Assembly (NCBI GenBank): GCA_963845425.1 | Contig: CAWJSC010000003.1 | Coordinates: 62,001 to 126,000, forward strand | Direction of reading: 5' to 3' | Source: DATDAH01 sp963845425 | GTDB taxonomy: Bacteria; Actinomycetota; Acidimicrobiia; Acidimicrobiales; DATDAH01 | Length of the DNA: 64,000 bases | In this document: piece after piece, positions 48,441-58,099 of the stretch | Layout: each line of letters starts with the position of its first letter | Numbering within the stretch: the first letter of the stretch is position 1 | The notes under the pieces: generated by a model | Told to the model about the DNA's origin: nothing | What the model saw: the letters and a program-made list of their open reading frames with translations, nothing else | The model's database searches: none | Made by a program: the position numbers and the translations under genes

Positions 48441-49115
48441 GTGGCTCTCCGTCTGATCATCGCCGAGGACTCGCTCCTCGTGCGGGAGGGGGTGGCCAAG
48501 CTCCTGAACGAGCAGGACGACGTCGAGGTCGTGGCCCTCTGCGCCGACTACGACGAGCTCATGGCCGCGGTGGAGGACACCGACGCCGACGTCGTCCTCA
48601 CCGACATCCGCATGCCGCCCACCGGCACCGACGAGGGCATCCGGGCCGCGTCCGAGCTGCGGCAGACCCATCCGGGCCTCGGGGTCGTGGTCCTCTCCCA
48701 GTACGCCGAGCCGGAGTACGCGCTGGCCCTGCTCGAGAGCGGCTCGGAGGGTCGGGCCTATCTGCTCAAGGAGCGGGTGTCGGACCCCGATCAGCTCCTC
48801 GGCGCCGTGCGGGACGTCGCCCGCGGCGGATCGGTGGTCGACCCGAAGGTGGTCGAGGGCCTGGTCACCGCCCGGTCCCGCTCCCGCCGCTCCCCCCTCG
48901 AGCACCTGACCCCCCGCGAGCACGAGGTGCTGGCCGAGATCGCCCAGGGCCGCAACAACGCGGCCGTGGCCGCCGCCCTCGGCCTCTCTGACCGGGCCGT
49001 CGAGAAGCACATCAACTCCCTCTTCGCCAAGCTCGGCCTCAGCGAGGAGCCCGACATCCACCGTCGGGTGAAGGCCGTGCTGCTCTACCTGGCCGAGAAG
49101 GACGAGGGGGGATAG
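48441..49115 (+). CDS. LuxR/NarL-type response regulator
   Basis: A 224-residue two-domain regulator. The REC domain has acidic pocket IIAED, phosphoacceptor Asp55 in VVLTDIRMPP and Lys in YLLKERV. A LuxR-type HTH follows (LTPREHEVLAEIAQGRNNAAVAAALGLSDRAVEKHI). GTG start at 48441. It precedes the receiver-only protein at 49169, and a NarL-type histidine kinase lies in the opposite-strand block (51088), a plausible partner. Its REC domain closely resembles that of the cyclase protein at 58888. Confidence 0.88.
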   Translation: MALRLIIAEDSLLVREGVAKLLNEQDDVEVVALCADYDELMAAVEDTDADVVLTDIRMPPTGTDEGIRAASELRQTHPGLGVVVLSQYAEPEYALALLESGSEGRAYLLKERVSDPDQLLGAVRDVARGGSVVDPKVVEGLVTARSRSRRSPLEHLTPREHEVLAEIAQGRNNAAVAAALGLSDRAVEKHINSLFAKLGLSEEPDIHRRVKAVLLYLAEKDEGG

Positions 49116-49168
49116 CCCCCCCATGACCACGGGGGCGCCCACCCTGGGAGGGAACGGCGGGCCGTTGG

Positions 49169-49603
49169 ATGATGGGTGCCGTGGTCCTCACCGACGAGCG
49201 AAGGGACGGCGAGACGGCTGACATCTCGACACCGGGTGACGTGAGCGTGCTCATCGTCGACGACCAGGCGCCATTCCGCGCCGTCGCTCGGACCGTGGTC
49301 GACCTGGTGACCGGCTTCGTCGTGGCGGGCGAGGCCGCCTCGGGCGAGGAGGCGGTGGCCATGGCCGCCGACCTCCACCCCGCCCTCGTGCTCATGGACA
49401 TCAACCTGCCGGGAATCAGCGGCATCGAGGCGACCCGCCAGATCGTGGCCGCCGCCCCGGACATCGTGGTGATGATGCTGTCGACCTACCGGGCCGACGA
49501 CCTCCCCAGCGACGCCGCCACCTGCGGGGCCGCCCGCTACGTCCACAAGGAGGACTTCGGCCCCGCCATCCTCCGCGAGACCTGGGCCGACCACACCGAC
49601 TGA
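49169..49603 (+). CDS. Response regulator consisting of a receiver domain only
   Basis: A 144-residue protein with a REC domain and no output domain. The acidic pocket is VLIVDDQ, the phosphoacceptor Asp77 is in LVLMDINLPG and the conserved Lys is in YVHKED. Such single-domain receivers act by protein contact or as phosphate sinks. The start is uncertain: ATG 49169 or 49172, while GTG 49241 would begin directly at the first REC strand. It lies 53 bp after the LuxR-type regulator, so they are probably cotranscribed. Convergent with the FAD oxidoreductase across palindrome P7. Confidence 0.8.
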   Translation: MMGAVVLTDERRDGETADISTPGDVSVLIVDDQAPFRAVARTVVDLVTGFVVAGEAASGEEAVAMAADLHPALVLMDINLPGISGIEATRQIVAAAPDIVVMMLSTYRADDLPSDAATCGAARYVHKEDFGPAILRETWADHTD

Positions 49604-49605
49604 CG

Positions 49606-49657
49606 CGTTCTGGAGGCTGCGGTGCGCGGCGGAGCGCGCAGGGGCGCCTCCAGAACG
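49606..49657. repeat. 3'-end palindrome, CGTTCTGG family, copy P7
   Basis: The outer 12 bp (CGTTCTGGAGGC against GCCTCCAGAACG) pair perfectly, and the inner part pairs partly (GTGCGC/GCGCGC). It fills the gap between the convergent stops at 49603 and 49659. Confidence 0.72.
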
Positions 49658-49658
49658 G

Positions 49659-51083
49659 TCAGAACTCGTGCTTGAGGGCGCTCTGGGCCGCGTGCCAGCC
49701 GCACATGCCGTGGACGCCGCCGCCGGGCGGGGTGGACGACGAGCACAGGTAGACGCCCTTGGCGGGGGTGCGCCAAGGGTCCAGGCCGAGGGTGGGGCGG
49801 CGGATGAACTGGGCCAGATCGGCCGCCCCGGCGTTGATGTCACCCCCGACGAAGTTGGCGTTGCGGCCCTCGACCTCGCGGGTGCCCATGACGTGGCGGG
49901 AGAGGATCCGGTCCCGGAACCCGGGGGCGAAGCGCTCGATCTGGGCCTCGATCCGGTCGGTCATGTCGACGGTCGAGCCGTTGGGTACGTGGCAGTAGGC
50001 CCAGAAGGCGTGCTGGCCGTCCGGGGCGCGGGTCGGGTCGAACCCGCTGGCCTGGCAGGCCAGCACCCAGGGCCGGTCGGGGTGGCGGCCCGCCGCCACC
50101 TCCCCCTCGGCGGCGACGGTCTCCTCGAGCGTGCCGCCGACGTGCACCGTGCCCGCGCGGGCCACCTCGGGATCGGCCCAGGGCACGGGGCCGTCGAGGG
50201 CCCAGTCCACCTTGTGCACCCCGGCCCCGTAGCGGAACCTCGTGAGGGCCTTGCGGTACCGGGACGGGAACCGGTCCCCGCCGATCTGGGCCGCGTGGCG
50301 AGCTGACACGTCGAGGAGCACCGCCCGGGCCGAAGGCACCTTGGCCAGGTCGTTCACCCGGGTGCCGGCCCGGACCTCGCCCCCGTGGGACCGGATGATC
50401 GACAGGAGCGCCTCGGTCACCTGCTGGGAGCCGCCCTTGGCGAACGGGTAGCCCACCAGGTGGGCGGCCACGCCGAGCATCAGGCCGTAGCCCGCGGTGA
50501 TCGGCGCCCGGAGGGACAGGATCGAGTGCGCGGCCAGGCCGCCCAGAAGGGCGGCGGCTTCCTCGGTGTCGAACCGACCCCGGCCCAGGCCCCGCGCCGA
50601 GCGGACGCCCGAGATGCCGTAGCGAGCCAACTTCACCGGGTGGCGGGGCAACTGGAACGGTGAGAGCAGCCCGTCGACCAGGCTGAACCCGGAACCGACC
50701 AGCGGGCCCATCAGCCGGCGGTAGGCGTTGGCGTCCGCGCCGAGGCCCTCCGCGGTCATGTCGACCGAGCGGTGCAGCAGCGCCGACCGGCCGCCGTCGA
50801 GGGGGTTGGCCACCGGTAGCTCAGGGTGGACCCACTCGACGCCGTGGGCCTCCAGGGGCAGGTTCCGCATCGCCTTCGAGGCCAGACCCAGCGACCACAC
50901 CGTCGAGCAGGTGTCGTGGACGAACCCGGGCAGGGTCAGCTCGGCGGAACGGGCGCCGCCGCCGAGGGTCTCCTCGGCCTCGAGGACCAGGACAGACAGC
51001 CCCTCCCCCGCCAGGGTGGCCGCGGCGACGAGGCCGTTGGGGCCCGAACCGACGACGACGGCGTCGTACTCCGTGGTGGCCAC
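49659..51083 (-). CDS. FAD-dependent oxidoreductase, phytoene-desaturase-like
   Basis: A 474-residue flavoprotein with the N-terminal dinucleotide-binding motif VVGSGPNGLVAAATLAGEGLSVLVLEAEETLGG and a C-terminal GVYLCSSSTPPGGGVHGMCGWHAA, typical of the phytoene desaturase/CrtI-like family. It could desaturate or saturate an isoprenoid, but many members act on other lipids. GTG start at 51083, 4 nt after the histidine-kinase stop, so it is the last gene of the long leftward signalling operon. There are no carotenoid-synthesis genes beside it. Its place in that operon is unexpected and unexplained. Confidence 0.87.
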   Translation of the reverse strand: MATTEYDAVVVGSGPNGLVAAATLAGEGLSVLVLEAEETLGGGARSAELTLPGFVHDTCSTVWSLGLASKAMRNLPLEAHGVEWVHPELPVANPLDGGRSALLHRSVDMTAEGLGADANAYRRLMGPLVGSGFSLVDGLLSPFQLPRHPVKLARYGISGVRSARGLGRGRFDTEEAAALLGGLAAHSILSLRAPITAGYGLMLGVAAHLVGYPFAKGGSQQVTEALLSIIRSHGGEVRAGTRVNDLAKVPSARAVLLDVSARHAAQIGGDRFPSRYRKALTRFRYGAGVHKVDWALDGPVPWADPEVARAGTVHVGGTLEETVAAEGEVAAGRHPDRPWVLACQASGFDPTRAPDGQHAFWAYCHVPNGSTVDMTDRIEAQIERFAPGFRDRILSRHVMGTREVEGRNANFVGGDINAGAADLAQFIRRPTLGLDPWRTPAKGVYLCSSSTPPGGGVHGMCGWHAAQSALKHEF

Positions 51084-51087
51084 CAGG

Positions 51088-53271
51088 TCAGGATGCCGGG
51101 GCGTCGACCGCGTCCGGCTCGGCCGCGGCCTTCGGCTCGTCGGCCGCCTCGTCCTCCGGCGGGTCGACCGGGATGTGGCCCCGAATGCGGGAACCCTCGC
51201 CCGGCGCGCTGTCCACCTCGAGGATCCCCCCGATGGCCCCCAACCGGTCCCGCATGTTCACGAAGCCGTGGCCCATGGCCGCCCCCGCGGCGTCGAAGCC
51301 CGGGCCGTCGTCGGCCACCTCGAAGCGCAGTTCGCCGTCCGCCTCGGTGATCGTCACCGTCAGGCGGGCGTCCTCCCCGGCGTGCTTGCCGGCGTTCTGC
51401 ATCGCCTCCAGGCAGCAGAAGTAGATGGCGGCCTCGGTCTCCGCCGGATGGCGCCGGACGTCCTCGGCCACGAGCAACTCGACGGGGAGCGTCGACCGGT
51501 TGGCCGCCGCCTTGAGCGCCGCCTCGAGGCCGCGGTCCCTCAGCAGCGGCGGGTAGATCCCGTGGGCCAGCTCCCGCAGCTCCTCCAGGGTGTCCTGCAC
51601 GTCGCCCCGGAGCTGGTCGAGCATCTCGTCGGCCGTCGCCCGGTCGGCGTCGATGAGCTGCTTCACCAGACCGACCTTCACCGCGAGGGCGACCAGGTGC
51701 TGCTGGGCCCCGTCGTGGAGGTTGCGTTCGATCTGGCGCCGGGACTCGTCGGCCGCGGTGACGATGCGGAGGCGGGAGGCGGCCAGCTCCTGGTTGCGCT
51801 CCTCGAGCTGCTCGAGCGACGCCTGGAGGGCCGAGTCGAGGCGGACGTTGTGCAGGGCCAGGCCCACCTGGCGGGCCAGCTCGGCGAGGACCCGGTCGTC
51901 CTCGTCGGTGAACGGCGGGTCGTCGCTGCGGCGCTCGACCACGATCAGGCCGAGCAGCTCCCCGAGGTGGGCCACCACGGCGGCCCGGACCTGTCGATCG
52001 TCACGCCCCGCCAGCAACCCCGGCATCCAGATCTGCAACCAGGCGTTGCCCTGCACGTGGGCCCGGGTGGCCACCCCGAGCTCCTCACCCTGCAGGCTCA
52101 GGTGGGCCGCGCCCCGGTCCGGCACCGAGACGGCCCGGTCGAGGGTGCCCGCGGACCCGGTCCACACCTCCGACGCCGTCAGCGCCAGGCTCTTCTTCAG
52201 CGACTCGGCGAGCTGCAGGAGGAGCTCGTCCATGGGGACGGCGCGGGACATGCGCCCGGCGAAGGTCTTGATGGCGTCGTCGGGGCGGTGGCGCTCGCCG
52301 TAGACGCGCTGGTTGGCGACCTCCTCGAGCCGGTGGCGGGCGGGGAACGCCAGCACGGCACACAGGCCGGCGGCGAGCATCGACAGGACCAGCACCGAGC
52401 GTTCCTCGGCCTCCGGTACGCGGCCGAGACCGACGACCACGAAGAGGTAGACTGCCTCGACCAGGGCCAGGAGCCCCACCACGACGACGGTCCGGACCAG
52501 GACCCGGTCGATGACCGTCAGGAGCCTTGGCACGGTCGACGCGGCGAACGCGCCGGGAACGACCACGCTGGCCGCGATCGTCACCATCCCCGGCCGGTCC
52601 GGCCAGTCCAACAGCGCATCGAGGAGCACGACCAGGCCCCCGAAGGACGCGGCCAACACGACACCCCAGCCGATCCACTGCAGGCGGGCCCGGTCCGCCG
52701 CCGACGCCCTCCGGCACCGATTCAGGTACCCGACCAGGCCGATGGCTCCGGCGACGAGCGCCGCGACCACGTAGGGCAGCATCGGCAGATCGGCCGACTC
52801 GGGGCCGATGGCGATGCCGAGGGCCACACCGGCGAGGTAGCCGAGGCCGACGGTGAGGCGGGACCCACGCGAGCGAAGAGATCCGTCGGGCACGGCCAGC
52901 GCCAGGTGCATCGCCACCGCCGGGATCAGCGCGGTCAGCACCGACCGGGCCAGCTCGAACTGGTCGTCACCCGACCGCACGGACGCCGACGTGTAGAGGG
53001 CCGCCCCGAGCACCAGGGTGAACAGCCCCATGAGCAGGGCCAGGGGACGCTGGGGCAGGCGGCGGGCGACGACGACCGTGCCGAGGGCCCAGGCCAGGAT
53101 CACTGCCGCGCTCACCCAGTAGGCGACGCCGCCGTGGTCGGCCGCCCCCAGGGCGCCGAGCACCACCCCACCGACCCCGAGCCCGAGCGCGGGCAACTGG
53201 AGGCTGCGCCCCGGCCCGGTCGCGGGTGTCGCTCGATCCGTGGTGGCCACGGGCGTGAAGGTGGTGGACAT
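51088..53271 (-). CDS. NarL-type sensor histidine kinase
   Basis: A 727-residue membrane kinase. About eight transmembrane helices lie in residues 30-310, a GAF-like domain spans about 330-480, then a short coiled coil (about 480-505). The HisKA_3 phosphoacceptor is His519 in RNLHDGAQQ, and the HATPase domain runs about 595-690 (EAMQNAGKHA, DDGPGFD). The HisKA_3 class pairs with LuxR/NarL-type regulators, such as the one at 48441 and the REC domain at 58888. The ligand of the membrane domain is unknown. It lies 12 bp after an FtsX permease gene, as in ABC-linked sensory modules. Confidence 0.88.
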   Translation of the reverse strand: MSTTFTPVATTDRATPATGPGRSLQLPALGLGVGGVVLGALGAADHGGVAYWVSAAVILAWALGTVVVARRLPQRPLALLMGLFTLVLGAALYTSASVRSGDDQFELARSVLTALIPAVAMHLALAVPDGSLRSRGSRLTVGLGYLAGVALGIAIGPESADLPMLPYVVAALVAGAIGLVGYLNRCRRASAADRARLQWIGWGVVLAASFGGLVVLLDALLDWPDRPGMVTIAASVVVPGAFAASTVPRLLTVIDRVLVRTVVVVGLLALVEAVYLFVVVGLGRVPEAEERSVLVLSMLAAGLCAVLAFPARHRLEEVANQRVYGERHRPDDAIKTFAGRMSRAVPMDELLLQLAESLKKSLALTASEVWTGSAGTLDRAVSVPDRGAAHLSLQGEELGVATRAHVQGNAWLQIWMPGLLAGRDDRQVRAAVVAHLGELLGLIVVERRSDDPPFTDEDDRVLAELARQVGLALHNVRLDSALQASLEQLEERNQELAASRLRIVTAADESRRQIERNLHDGAQQHLVALAVKVGLVKQLIDADRATADEMLDQLRGDVQDTLEELRELAHGIYPPLLRDRGLEAALKAAANRSTLPVELLVAEDVRRHPAETEAAIYFCCLEAMQNAGKHAGEDARLTVTITEADGELRFEVADDGPGFDAAGAAMGHGFVNMRDRLGAIGGILEVDSAPGEGSRIRGHIPVDPPEDEAADEPKAAAEPDAVDAPAS

Positions 53272-53283
53272 CGTGTTCTCCGT

Positions 53284-55705
53284 CTACTCGGTGCGAAGGG
53301 TGGCGGCGGGGTGGGTCCGGGCGGCGCGGAGGCCGGGGACCAGCCCGACCACGAGGGCGAGGGTCACGACGGCTGCGGCCAGGAGGCCGAAGGCCAGGAC
53401 CGGGGTGACCAGTTCGACCACCGCCCCGAGCCGCTCGGCGAGGACCGTCCAGGCCACGCGCCCCGCCACGAGGCCGATCGGGACGCCGATGACCAGGCCC
53501 ACGAGGGCGATCAGACCGGCCTGGACGGCCACGGAGGACAGCACCTGGCGGCGCGTGAAACCCAGGGTGCGGAGCACCGCCATCTCGCGGCGGCGGGAGC
53601 GCACGGCCGCCACGAGGGCGTGAACGACCGTGAGGGCGATGAGGGCCGCCAACAGGGCGGTCAGCCACAGCGGCGTCGCCCGGACCCGCTCGAGGCTCTG
53701 GACGTCCGACGGCACCGACGGCGCCGCCACCGTGAGGTAGGCCGGCTCGGCCACGTCGATGTCGGCCACGACCGCCTCGACGGTGCTCCGGTCGGCGGCC
53801 TCCACCACGACGCCGTACGGGTCGAAGGACGGCCCCCAGGTCGTCAGCACCTCGTACGGGGCCAGGACCCCCTCGCCCAGCGTGGTCTTGTCGGCCCCGC
53901 TGTAGGAGCCGATGGCCGGGAGCACCACGGTGCCCACCACGGTGAGCTCGGCCGAGTCCTCGCCGCGCCGGGCGGTCACCCGGTCACCGACGTCGACACC
54001 GAGCTGGTCCAGGGTCCGCACGCCGACCGCCACCTCGGTGGGCCCGACAGGGGGACGGCCGTCGAGGACCGTCGGCACGATCGGCCGGGCGGAGGGCTCG
54101 ATCGACATCGCGGGCGAGGACCGACCCTCCAGGCGGAGCTGGCCGGGATAGAGCAGACCGAACGCGTCGACCTCCTCGGCCGCGAGCAGGCCCTCGGTGA
54201 CCGGCAGGTAGGCCTCCGCTGTCGCGTCCTCCGCGCCCTCCAGGGCCACCACCGCCGTCCAGGGCGTCCCGTAGTTGGTGGGGGTGTCCACGAGGTGGTT
54301 GAGGCTGGCGGAGAAGGCCAGCGTGGCCGCGATGAGGGCGATGCTGGTGGCCGCGCCGGCCAGTGTCGCCCGGGCCGGGACGCCGGCCCCGCCCCGGTCG
54401 AGGGCGAACCGGACGCCCGCCACCGTCGCCGGCGCGAGGCCGGACGCCGCGGCCCACGCCCCCGGCGCGGACGGGCTCGGCCGCAGCTCCCGTCGCCGGG
54501 CGGCCACGATCGCGGGCCGGACGGCCACCGCGACGAACACGAGGGCCACGGCCAGGCCGCCCAGGATCAGTACCGGCAGGTCCACCCGCAGGCCAGGATC
54601 GGGCTCGGCGTCCCGGGCCACGCCGACCGGCGCCAGCGGCGACGCGAGCGACGGCGACGGCGACGGCGAGCCCGGCCCCGACGACCGCGGCCAGGGCGAT
54701 GCGGGTGATCCCCAGCGCCGCTCGCTGTGGCCGGGTCACACCCAGCGCCGCCATCGGCGCCAGGGCCACGGCGTCGGCCTGGAGGCGACGGGATATGGCC
54801 TGGCCCACGATGACCAGGGCCACGATCGCGGCGAGGGCCGAGAAGATCCCGAGGGCGGCGACCTGCGGGGCCACGGCCCGCTCGGCTTGGTTCTCTATCC
54901 CGCTGCGGGACTGGAACGCGATGGATTCCTCGGGCACGAGGGCCTCGACAGCGGCTTCGAACTGGTCCTCATCGGCTCCTGGCCGAAGGCGAACAAGGCC
55001 ACCCCAGAAGGGGATCGCCGGGTCGTAGGCGTCGAGGAAGGCCGGGCTGAGCATGACACTGCCGTCGGCGAAGCCTTCGTCGACCACGATCTCGTCGAAC
55101 GGGTCGCCGATGCCGACCACGTCGAGGTCGAGGAGCACCCCGGTCGACGGGTCGTTGTAGTAGTCGACCCCGGCCTGCAGGCTCCCCGCGGCCTCGAGCG
55201 CGCCGAAGTCGTCGAAGTCGAGCAGCCGGCTGGGGATCTCGTCGCCCACCTCGAGGCCCAGCACCTGGGCCGCCACGGACGACACGAACGCCTCGTCCGG
55301 CGCGTCGACATCGGGAAGGCGTCCGGCGCGGACGAGCGGGCGCCCGAACTCGTAGCCCCATTGCCCGTCACTGGCGAAGACGGCGGCGCCGCTGTCGAGG
55401 TCCTCGATGGTGTCGATCGTCCGCGGGGTCAGGGCAATGCCATCGACCCGAGCGACGCTCTCCACCATCGGGAGCGCGGCGACGTCCTCCAGGCGCAGCC
55501 GGCTGTCGAAGAGATCGGGGTTGACCAGCACGTCCCACGCCTCGGTGTCGTCGATCAGCCGGTTGAACGCCGAGTCGGTCCGCCGGTATGCCGCCACACC
55601 CGTCAGGACCGCCCCACCGGCCAGCCCGATGATGAGGGCCAGCCCCACGAGCCCGCGGGCGCCGGACCGTCGGGTGGCCCGCAGGAGCGCAAAGAGCGAC
55701 GCCAT
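53284..55705 (-). pseudogene. FtsX-like ABC permease, second of a pair, one frameshift
   Basis: A MacB/FtsX-type permease. The N-terminal helix (LVGLALIIGLAGGAVLTGVAA), extracytoplasmic domain and second helices to GAGLAVAVAVA are in one frame. The rest (SPLAPVGVARDAEPDPGLRV, then the FtsX C-terminal block RREMAVLRTLGFTRRQV) is in another frame ending at 53284. Comparison with the paralogue at 55705 places the shift in GTCGCC repeats around 54640-54668; one base removed gives 807 codons. The ATG at 55705 overlaps the stop of the first permease by one base (TGATG). It is either sequence error or recent inactivation. Confidence 0.82.
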
Positions 55706-58062
55706 CACTCGGCCCTCAGGACGGCCGCGGGTGGGCGACGGCCCGCCCGCCAGGCGGGAACGAGGCCGACGGCCACGGCCACGGCGACGGCGGCGACGGC
55801 CACGGCCACCAGCGCGACGAGGGGGACGGTCGGCGCGTCGACGATGCCGAGGTCATCGACCTCGACGCGCCAGGTGAGGCGACCGGCGACGATCCCGAGC
55901 GGGACCCCGATGAGCGTCCCGACCATGACGATCGCCGTGGAGCACGTGACCACGGCCCGGCGGACCTGGCGGCGCTGGAAGCCCAGCGAGCGGAGCGTGG
56001 CGAACCCGCTGCGGTGACGCCGGCTGGCCACCGCCAAGGCATGGACGAGGCCGACCAGGCCGAGCAGGGCGAAGAACGCGGCCAGGGTGACGAAGAGCCC
56101 ACGCAGTTCGTCGAGGTGGACCAGGCGTCCCGGCGGGTTGGGACGGGCATAGGCCGGGTACGAGATCCCGTACTGCTCCTCGAGCCGGGCCTCGAGGGCC
56201 GTCTGGTCGGCCCCCGGGGCGTAGGTCAGCACCAGCGAGCGCTCGGCGTCGGGGGCCAGGTCCGTCATCCCCTCGCTGGTCAGCCAGGCACTGGTCGAGC
56301 CGGTGCTGTCGAACTGCGGCATCGCGGCCCGGCCGACGACGACCAGCGCCCGCGGATCGCCGTCGCTGGTCCTGGTCTCGACCGTGTCCCCGACCGTCAC
56401 ACCCTCCAGTGCCCGGGCCCCGAGGGCCACTTCACCGGTGCCGGTCGGGGCCCGGCCGTCGACCACTACGAAGCCCATGGATCCCTTCGCCACGTCGATG
56501 GAGAAGCCGTCGATGCTGGATCCGTCCAGCACGACACTGCCCTGCTGGAGCACGCCGACGGCCGTCAGGTCCTCCTCGGCCGTCAACGCCTCCAGGGTCG
56601 CCTCGGGGTCGTCACTGTCGAGGTCGGGCTTGGCGGACCACACCCACCCGAAGCGCGCTGGGCGGTCGACCACCGCGGTCAGCGAGGACGCCAAGACCGC
56701 GACGGCGCACACCCCCGCCACCGCCACACCGATGCCGAGCACGGCGGTACGCATGGTGGCCCGACCCCGACCGCGCTCGTCGGCCAGCGCGAGGCCGACG
56801 ACGAAGGCCGGCGCGCCGCCCGCTCTCGCCGCCAGGCCCGCGGTCACCGAGGCCCGCTCTGGCGCCTCGACCCGACCCGCGGCCCTGCGGGCGGCGAGGT
56901 GCCCGGTGAGGACGACCAGCAGGACGAGGACCAACGCCCCGATGCCCAGGGCCACGGCATCAACTCGGAGGCCAGGGGTCGGCTCGGCCTCTCGCGCCAC
57001 GCCGAGCGGAAAGCGCGAGGACACGGCCACCGCGCCGGCCACGCCCAGAAGGGCTCCGACGACTCCCGCGGCGGCCAGGGGCAGGGTGACCGCCAGCGCC
57101 CGTTGGGCCCGCGTCAGGCCGATGGCACTGAGGACCGAGCCGACCCCACCCGCGCCCTCCACCTGACGGAGCACGGCCTGGATGACCGCGAACAGGCCGG
57201 CGACACCGGCGACCAAGGCGAACGCGACGAGGGCGATCACCGCGATGTCGACCGCCGAGCGCACGCTGTCGAAGAACTCGGTCCCGATCGAGCCGCCCGC
57301 GACCTGCTGGGCGCCCGGAGCCGCTCGGCGGGCGGCGGCCGTCATGGCCTCGTCCGACGGGCCCGCCCCCTCGTCGTAGTGGGCAGCGACCATCACCCCC
57401 ACGGCGCAGGCCCCCTCGAGGGTGGGGGCGAGGCCGGGACCGCCGAGAAGGGTCGGGCCGGACTCGATGTCACTGCCCTGGAGCTCCTCGAGCCGCCGGA
57501 CCTCACCGACCACCCGTAGGTCCACCGCCGGGCCGTTGAACCCCAGGAAGTCGTCGTTCAGCAGTCCCTGGCAGTCGGCGGGACTGAACGTCCCCGCCTG
57601 GAAGCGGTCACCGGTGTGGAGGTCGAGGCGGTCGGCGGCCTGCTCACTGACGACGACCTCGTCGGCGGCCTCGGGGTCCGGCAGGCGCCCGGCGAGCAGG
57701 AACGGGCGGTCGATCGTCCGGAAGGCCGCGTCGTCATACGGCACCAGCAGGCTCACGTCGATGTCGAAGAGGGCGTCGGTCGGATAGATCCCCGCCGCGC
57801 CCACCTCGGTGACGCCGTCGAGGGCCGACACCTCGGCCGTCAGCGCCGAGGCGACGGGATCGCCCAGGGTGAAGGCGAACGCCCCCCCGTCCCGCGCCGA
57901 CGTCGCCTCCCGTAACCGGTCGGAGGCGCTGGCCGTGCGCCGCGCCCCGGCCACCGAGGAGAAGACGGCGGTGCCCACGAGGCCGACGATGAGGGTCAGG
58001 CCCAGGAGGGCCAATCCCCGACGCCGGGCTTCGCCCTTGGCGACGAGCAGCACGGCCCGCAC
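55705..58062 (-). CDS. FtsX-like ABC permease, first of a pair
   Basis: A 785-residue permease with two FtsX domains. Transmembrane helices occur at the N-terminus (LALLGLTLIVGLVGTAVFSSVAG), in the middle and in the C-terminal FtsX block (GFATLRSLGFQRRQVRRAVV, then two more helices). Large extracytoplasmic segments lie between them. Works with the ATPase at 58100-58867, mechanically driving exported or envelope processes, as in MacB/LolCDE systems, rather than classical transport. GTG start at 58062. Paralogous to the second permease, which it overlaps by one base, so heterodimers are likely. Confidence 0.85.
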   Translation of the reverse strand: MRAVLLVAKGEARRRGLALLGLTLIVGLVGTAVFSSVAGARRTASASDRLREATSARDGGAFAFTLGDPVASALTAEVSALDGVTEVGAAGIYPTDALFDIDVSLLVPYDDAAFRTIDRPFLLAGRLPDPEAADEVVVSEQAADRLDLHTGDRFQAGTFSPADCQGLLNDDFLGFNGPAVDLRVVGEVRRLEELQGSDIESGPTLLGGPGLAPTLEGACAVGVMVAAHYDEGAGPSDEAMTAAARRAAPGAQQVAGGSIGTEFFDSVRSAVDIAVIALVAFALVAGVAGLFAVIQAVLRQVEGAGGVGSVLSAIGLTRAQRALAVTLPLAAAGVVGALLGVAGAVAVSSRFPLGVAREAEPTPGLRVDAVALGIGALVLVLLVVLTGHLAARRAAGRVEAPERASVTAGLAARAGGAPAFVVGLALADERGRGRATMRTAVLGIGVAVAGVCAVAVLASSLTAVVDRPARFGWVWSAKPDLDSDDPEATLEALTAEEDLTAVGVLQQGSVVLDGSSIDGFSIDVAKGSMGFVVVDGRAPTGTGEVALGARALEGVTVGDTVETRTSDGDPRALVVVGRAAMPQFDSTGSTSAWLTSEGMTDLAPDAERSLVLTYAPGADQTALEARLEEQYGISYPAYARPNPPGRLVHLDELRGLFVTLAAFFALLGLVGLVHALAVASRRHRSGFATLRSLGFQRRQVRRAVVTCSTAIVMVGTLIGVPLGIVAGRLTWRVEVDDLGIVDAPTVPLVALVAVAVAAVAVAVAVGLVPAWRAGRRPPAAVLRAE

Positions 58063-58099
58063 GGGTTCGGTGGCCGGCCTCGGCCGTCGGTACGGAGGC

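Noticed and set aside
50728..54708. Very long open frame on the + strand (over 1,300 codons)
   Set aside because: It lies antisense to the FAD oxidoreductase, histidine kinase and FtsX genes, and its product is His/Arg/Gly-rich low complexity. Typical shadow frame in GC-rich DNA.
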